Of a DNA stretch of 64,000 bases, positions 61,748 to 64,000 are shown piece after piece (within the stretch, counting starts at the first letter, position 1; each line of letters begins with the position of its first letter). The position numbers and the translations under genes were made by a program. The notes under the pieces are model-generated. The model searched no databases, was not told the origin of the DNA, and saw only the letters and a list, made by a program, of their open reading frames with translations. The stretch covers positions 27,759,809 through 27,823,808 of the forward strand of contig NC_067197.1 of the NCBI RefSeq assembly GCF_000699445.3. The letters run 5' to 3'. Origin of the DNA: Schistosoma haematobium. Taxonomy: Eukaryota; Platyhelminthes; Trematoda; Strigeidida; Schistosomatidae.

Positions 61748-62266
61748 CTAATAAATCCTATCGGCTATTTTAGCAATGTTGTCTATATCGACATCGCTGT
61801 CCTCAACCGCAAGGATCTGCTGCACGTTCGCTGGAAGTCGTCGTAACCACAACTGATAAAATATGTTTTTATCTACTTTTCTGTCATCGATTGTGCTTCT
61901 CATGTAGTTTTTTAGTTGAGATGGAGTCCTATCTTCTATCTGCACTTGACTGAGAAGTTGTTCGATGGCTTGCCGGTCGCTTAATGAGACGGCTTTAATC
62001 ACTGCCTGTTTTAATGAGTCGTATGGCTTTTCTATGTCTGGCTTGATTAAAATCTCTCGTACATTATCTGCTACTTCATCTGGAAGTAGCGAGCTCGCGT
62101 GGCCAAATTTATCTCGCTCTGTATGAACACGATTAGCTACAAAGTAATGTTCAAGTCTGATAAACCAAAGTTGAGGATCTGTGACCTTAAAAGGAGGAAT
62201 AGTTACATTAATGGACCTCACGGACGGCGTTTGGGAAAGTTCTATTGTATCGTTACTTAAAGACAT
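61748..62266 (-). CDS. Retrotransposon Gag N-terminal part, ended by UAG
   Basis: The 172-codon frame from the ATG at 62266 (MSLSNDTIELSQ) carries the capsid-like signature of this clade: PPFKVTDPQLWFIRLEHYF, VADNVREIL, LSDRQAIEQLLSQVQIEDR, PSQLKNYM, FYQLWLRRLPANVQQIL and a final IAKIADRIY. The open frame extends 45 codons further upstream, but that part is hydrophobic and unlike Gag, so the internal Met is preferred. Translation ends at TAG 61750-61748. The same frame resumes one Arg codon later at the Pol ATG, and the Gag zinc box lies beyond the stop. The frame therefore looks like one Gag-Pol polyprotein split by a nonsense codon or by programmed readthrough. Confidence 0.88.
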   Translation of the reverse strand: MSLSNDTIELSQTPSVRSINVTIPPFKVTDPQLWFIRLEHYFVANRVHTERDKFGHASSLLPDEVADNVREILIKPDIEKPYDSLKQAVIKAVSLSDRQAIEQLLSQVQIEDRTPSQLKNYMRSTIDDRKVDKNIFYQLWLRRLPANVQQILAVEDSDVDIDNIAKIADRIY

Positions 62267-62598
62267 ATTTATAAAGATCAAAAAGTACACGAATATAATG
62301 CGAATGTCACAGAGAAAAGTGAGTCGATAAAAACAATGATAAAAACAAATGGTACAATTTATAACAAAGAACGGACTTACTAAATTGCACCAAAATATCA
62401 ATTGTTTGTAAAAATATCGTTGTTTATTATGAATATTATCGTTATGTTCTATAATATTTGTGACATAATGTACGTATAATTAAAATAATGAGATAATAAA
62501 TCCACAGTTATAATTATAATCCAAATGATAGTTACAGTTGTAATCGAGTACGTTGGATTTTAGAAATTGGATTATGTCGTTCAAGATTGTTTCGTGTT

Positions 62599-62616
62599 CG
62601 CGCGTCGGGATCGCCA
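62599..62616 (-). other. Primer-binding site, tRNA-Trp-like
   Basis: Four bases after the 5' LTR, the element reads tggcgatcccgacgcgcg, the complement of a tRNA 3' end with CCA. The plus strand (cgtcgggatcgcca) resembles the 3' end of tRNA-Trp, matching the primer reported for CsRn1. Confidence 0.65.
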
Positions 62617-62620
62617 ATTA

Positions 62621-63155
62621 TGTGGTGGTCGGTATTCGATATATCCCTTAAACTTCGTATACAATTCGTCTTGATAACCGTCCTATTTAACCCCAACGGT
62701 ATATTATTCAGAAGGCGAATACGAAGCGTTGATTACGTTTATTTCGAGACCACACACACACAGATGTCCAAAAATTACAGATGCATTAAACGAGCATTAA
62801 GAGTTGTGTCGAACGGCAAACAGGCAAGCGAGCGACTGAGCGAATGTAAGTAATCGAGTACAATAAAGCGAGCGAGAAAGCAGTGTCAACCATATGAATA
62901 ACGTGGACATATATATAGCATGTGAAATTAATGGGTAATCGAATCAAATAAGCGGTTAGTAGTAAGACTAGCAGAGTGAACAAATGCGTAGGCCGTAGGC
63001 AATATTCAAGCATGCGTATTTCATACAAGCACAAAATAATAATAAGAGTACAATAAATTGTTATAGTGCGGATGGTTTTGTCCGCTAAATAAGTTAGCAA
63101 AAGGGCTTAACTGAGTTAAATGAGAATAAACCCCATTTGCACGTGAGTCGCTATA
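62621..63155 (-). repeat. 5' LTR
   Basis: This LTR is 535 bp and nearly identical to 57654-58186. In element sense it begins tatagcgactcacg. The element's promoter should be here; no specific box is claimed. Confidence 0.93.
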
Positions 63156-63159
63156 GGTA
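63156..63159. other. Target-site duplication, right copy
   Basis: ggta follows the right LTR, matching 57650-57653. Confidence 0.7.
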
Positions 63160-64000
63160 TATGACAATTCATATTGATGATACTTCAGAACTGTTGATTT
63201 ATTTTTGGTTGGTTTGATGAGCCTCTGCCATTGAATACCGAAACTAACTTAGCTACCGAAATTCTCATTTTCTAATTCTTTTACATTGCTCTTTTTTAAT
63301 ACCATTTCACCCTGGATACGAAGTGATTGAACATAGTTCTTTTATTGACTTGGACATTAATGGTAAAATCAGTAAAATAAATACAATATAAAGTTTTTGA
63401 TGCGTGGAATTTGTTCTTTAAGATTATAAGATTAATCCATTTCTAAATCATATAGAAAGCTTACAATAAAATTGAATTTTCTCATGATAGATGTTGTGAT
63501 GTGTGAAAGTCTTCTTTGTTTTCGAACAACAAATTTGATTTTAATACTCTTTAGTTAGTATAATGTTTCTTTGTATTCTTGATTTGAAAAAAAACTATAT
63601 GAATATTATAATGAACTGTAATTCTTTATTATACAACTAATAACTATGATTACAAAATAAAGACAATATTCATTGAATATTTCCAATTCTCATAGACATT
63701 ATAAATTTCCAATTACTTTTATAGAACGATATTTTTAAAAGATTAAGTTTTATGGAACATTATTATAACTAGTATAACTGATAAACTCGTCACTGATATC
63801 GATTATTTGTGGAATTACACCAGCACCCACTATGATGAGTTAAATAAGAATAAGGTTTGTTAATCTGATTTTAGAAGTTTTGAATTTCAAGTGACTCTTT
63901 GTCAACAATTTACAAAGTACTTTTAACATTGTCAGGGGTAAAGAAAGAAAAATTATTTAATAATACTGTAGGCTAAATTGAGTTAATTCGAAATTGGTTG
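63160..64000. other. AT-rich sequence right of the LTR retrotransposon
   Basis: I see no gene or repeat in this stretch. Confidence 0.4.

Larger units (their letters stand above)
57654..63155 (-). mobile_element. Nearly full-length Ty3/Gypsy LTR retrotransposon, CsRn1/Boudicca clade
   Basis: Order on the minus strand: 5' LTR (63155-62621), primer-binding site (62616-62599), Gag part 1 (62266-61748), in-frame UAG, Gag zinc box and Pol (61744-58343), polypurine tract, 3' LTR (58186-57654). It is flanked by a ggta duplication. The Gag zinc box has the CHCC spacing reported for CsRn1-type elements, and the primer site looks like the end of tRNA-Trp, as reported for CsRn1; Boudicca of S. mansoni belongs to that group. 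The LTRs differ at two positions plus one AC unit in about 533 bases, so the insertion is recent. Clade assignment is by motif recall, not by tree. Confidence 0.9.

Noticed and set aside
1..64000. CRISPR arrays, rRNA, bacterial operons, plasmid or phage features
   Set aside because: None seen. The repeats are dispersed eukaryotic retroelements and microsatellites without regular spacers.

Overview
The window is AT-rich, intron-rich flatworm DNA, most probably from a blood fluke (Schistosoma, probably an African species). Four things point there: tRNA-derived repeats carrying hammerhead-ribozyme sequence of the schistosome SM-alpha type, an RTE-like non-LTR retrotransposon, a CsRn1/Boudicca-clade Ty3/Gypsy element, and introns ranging from 36 bases to over 2 kb. 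The species call is inference; no search was run.

Three protein genes can be assembled exon by exon, all on the minus strand, with matching splice phases. (1) 804-5240: the 5' part of an LRRC74-like leucine-rich-repeat gene that runs off the left edge. (2) 9509-13569: a complete prospero/Prox gene, 4 exons, 649 codons, ending in an intact Homeo-Prospero domain. (3) 37840-49018: a complete numb gene, 10 exons, 597 codons, with a PTB domain, an SPFKR-x-LSLR segment, and DPF and NPF endocytic motifs. Numb and Prospero are the classic asymmetrically segregated cell-fate determinants of fly neuroblasts. From memory, human NUMB, PROX2 and LRRC74A all map to 14q24.3, so the block may be ancient linkage. 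A fourth minus-strand gene that I cannot identify has candidate exons at 51628-53181.

The space between genes is filled with repeats. A tRNA-headed family with a hammerhead ribozyme and a unit of about 400 bp occurs about a dozen times, sometimes as tandem dimers (3501-4015, 20466-20985). Older SM-alpha-type copies lie near 5.6, 22.3 and 43.0 kb. RTE-like fragments lie at 1-112 and 18832-19693, the second fused to a truncated SINE. A CR1/jockey-like pol remnant lies near 54.6-54.9 kb. Two insertions can be dated against an empty paralogous site inside the same window (6270-6397 and 34950-35215).

At the right, 57654-63155 is a nearly full-length LTR retrotransposon on the minus strand. Its LTRs differ by two substitutions and one AC repeat unit. 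Protease, RT, RNase H and integrase motifs are intact, and one in-frame UAG splits Gag before its CHCC zinc box. No bacterial genes, rRNA, bona fide tRNA genes or CRISPR arrays were seen.
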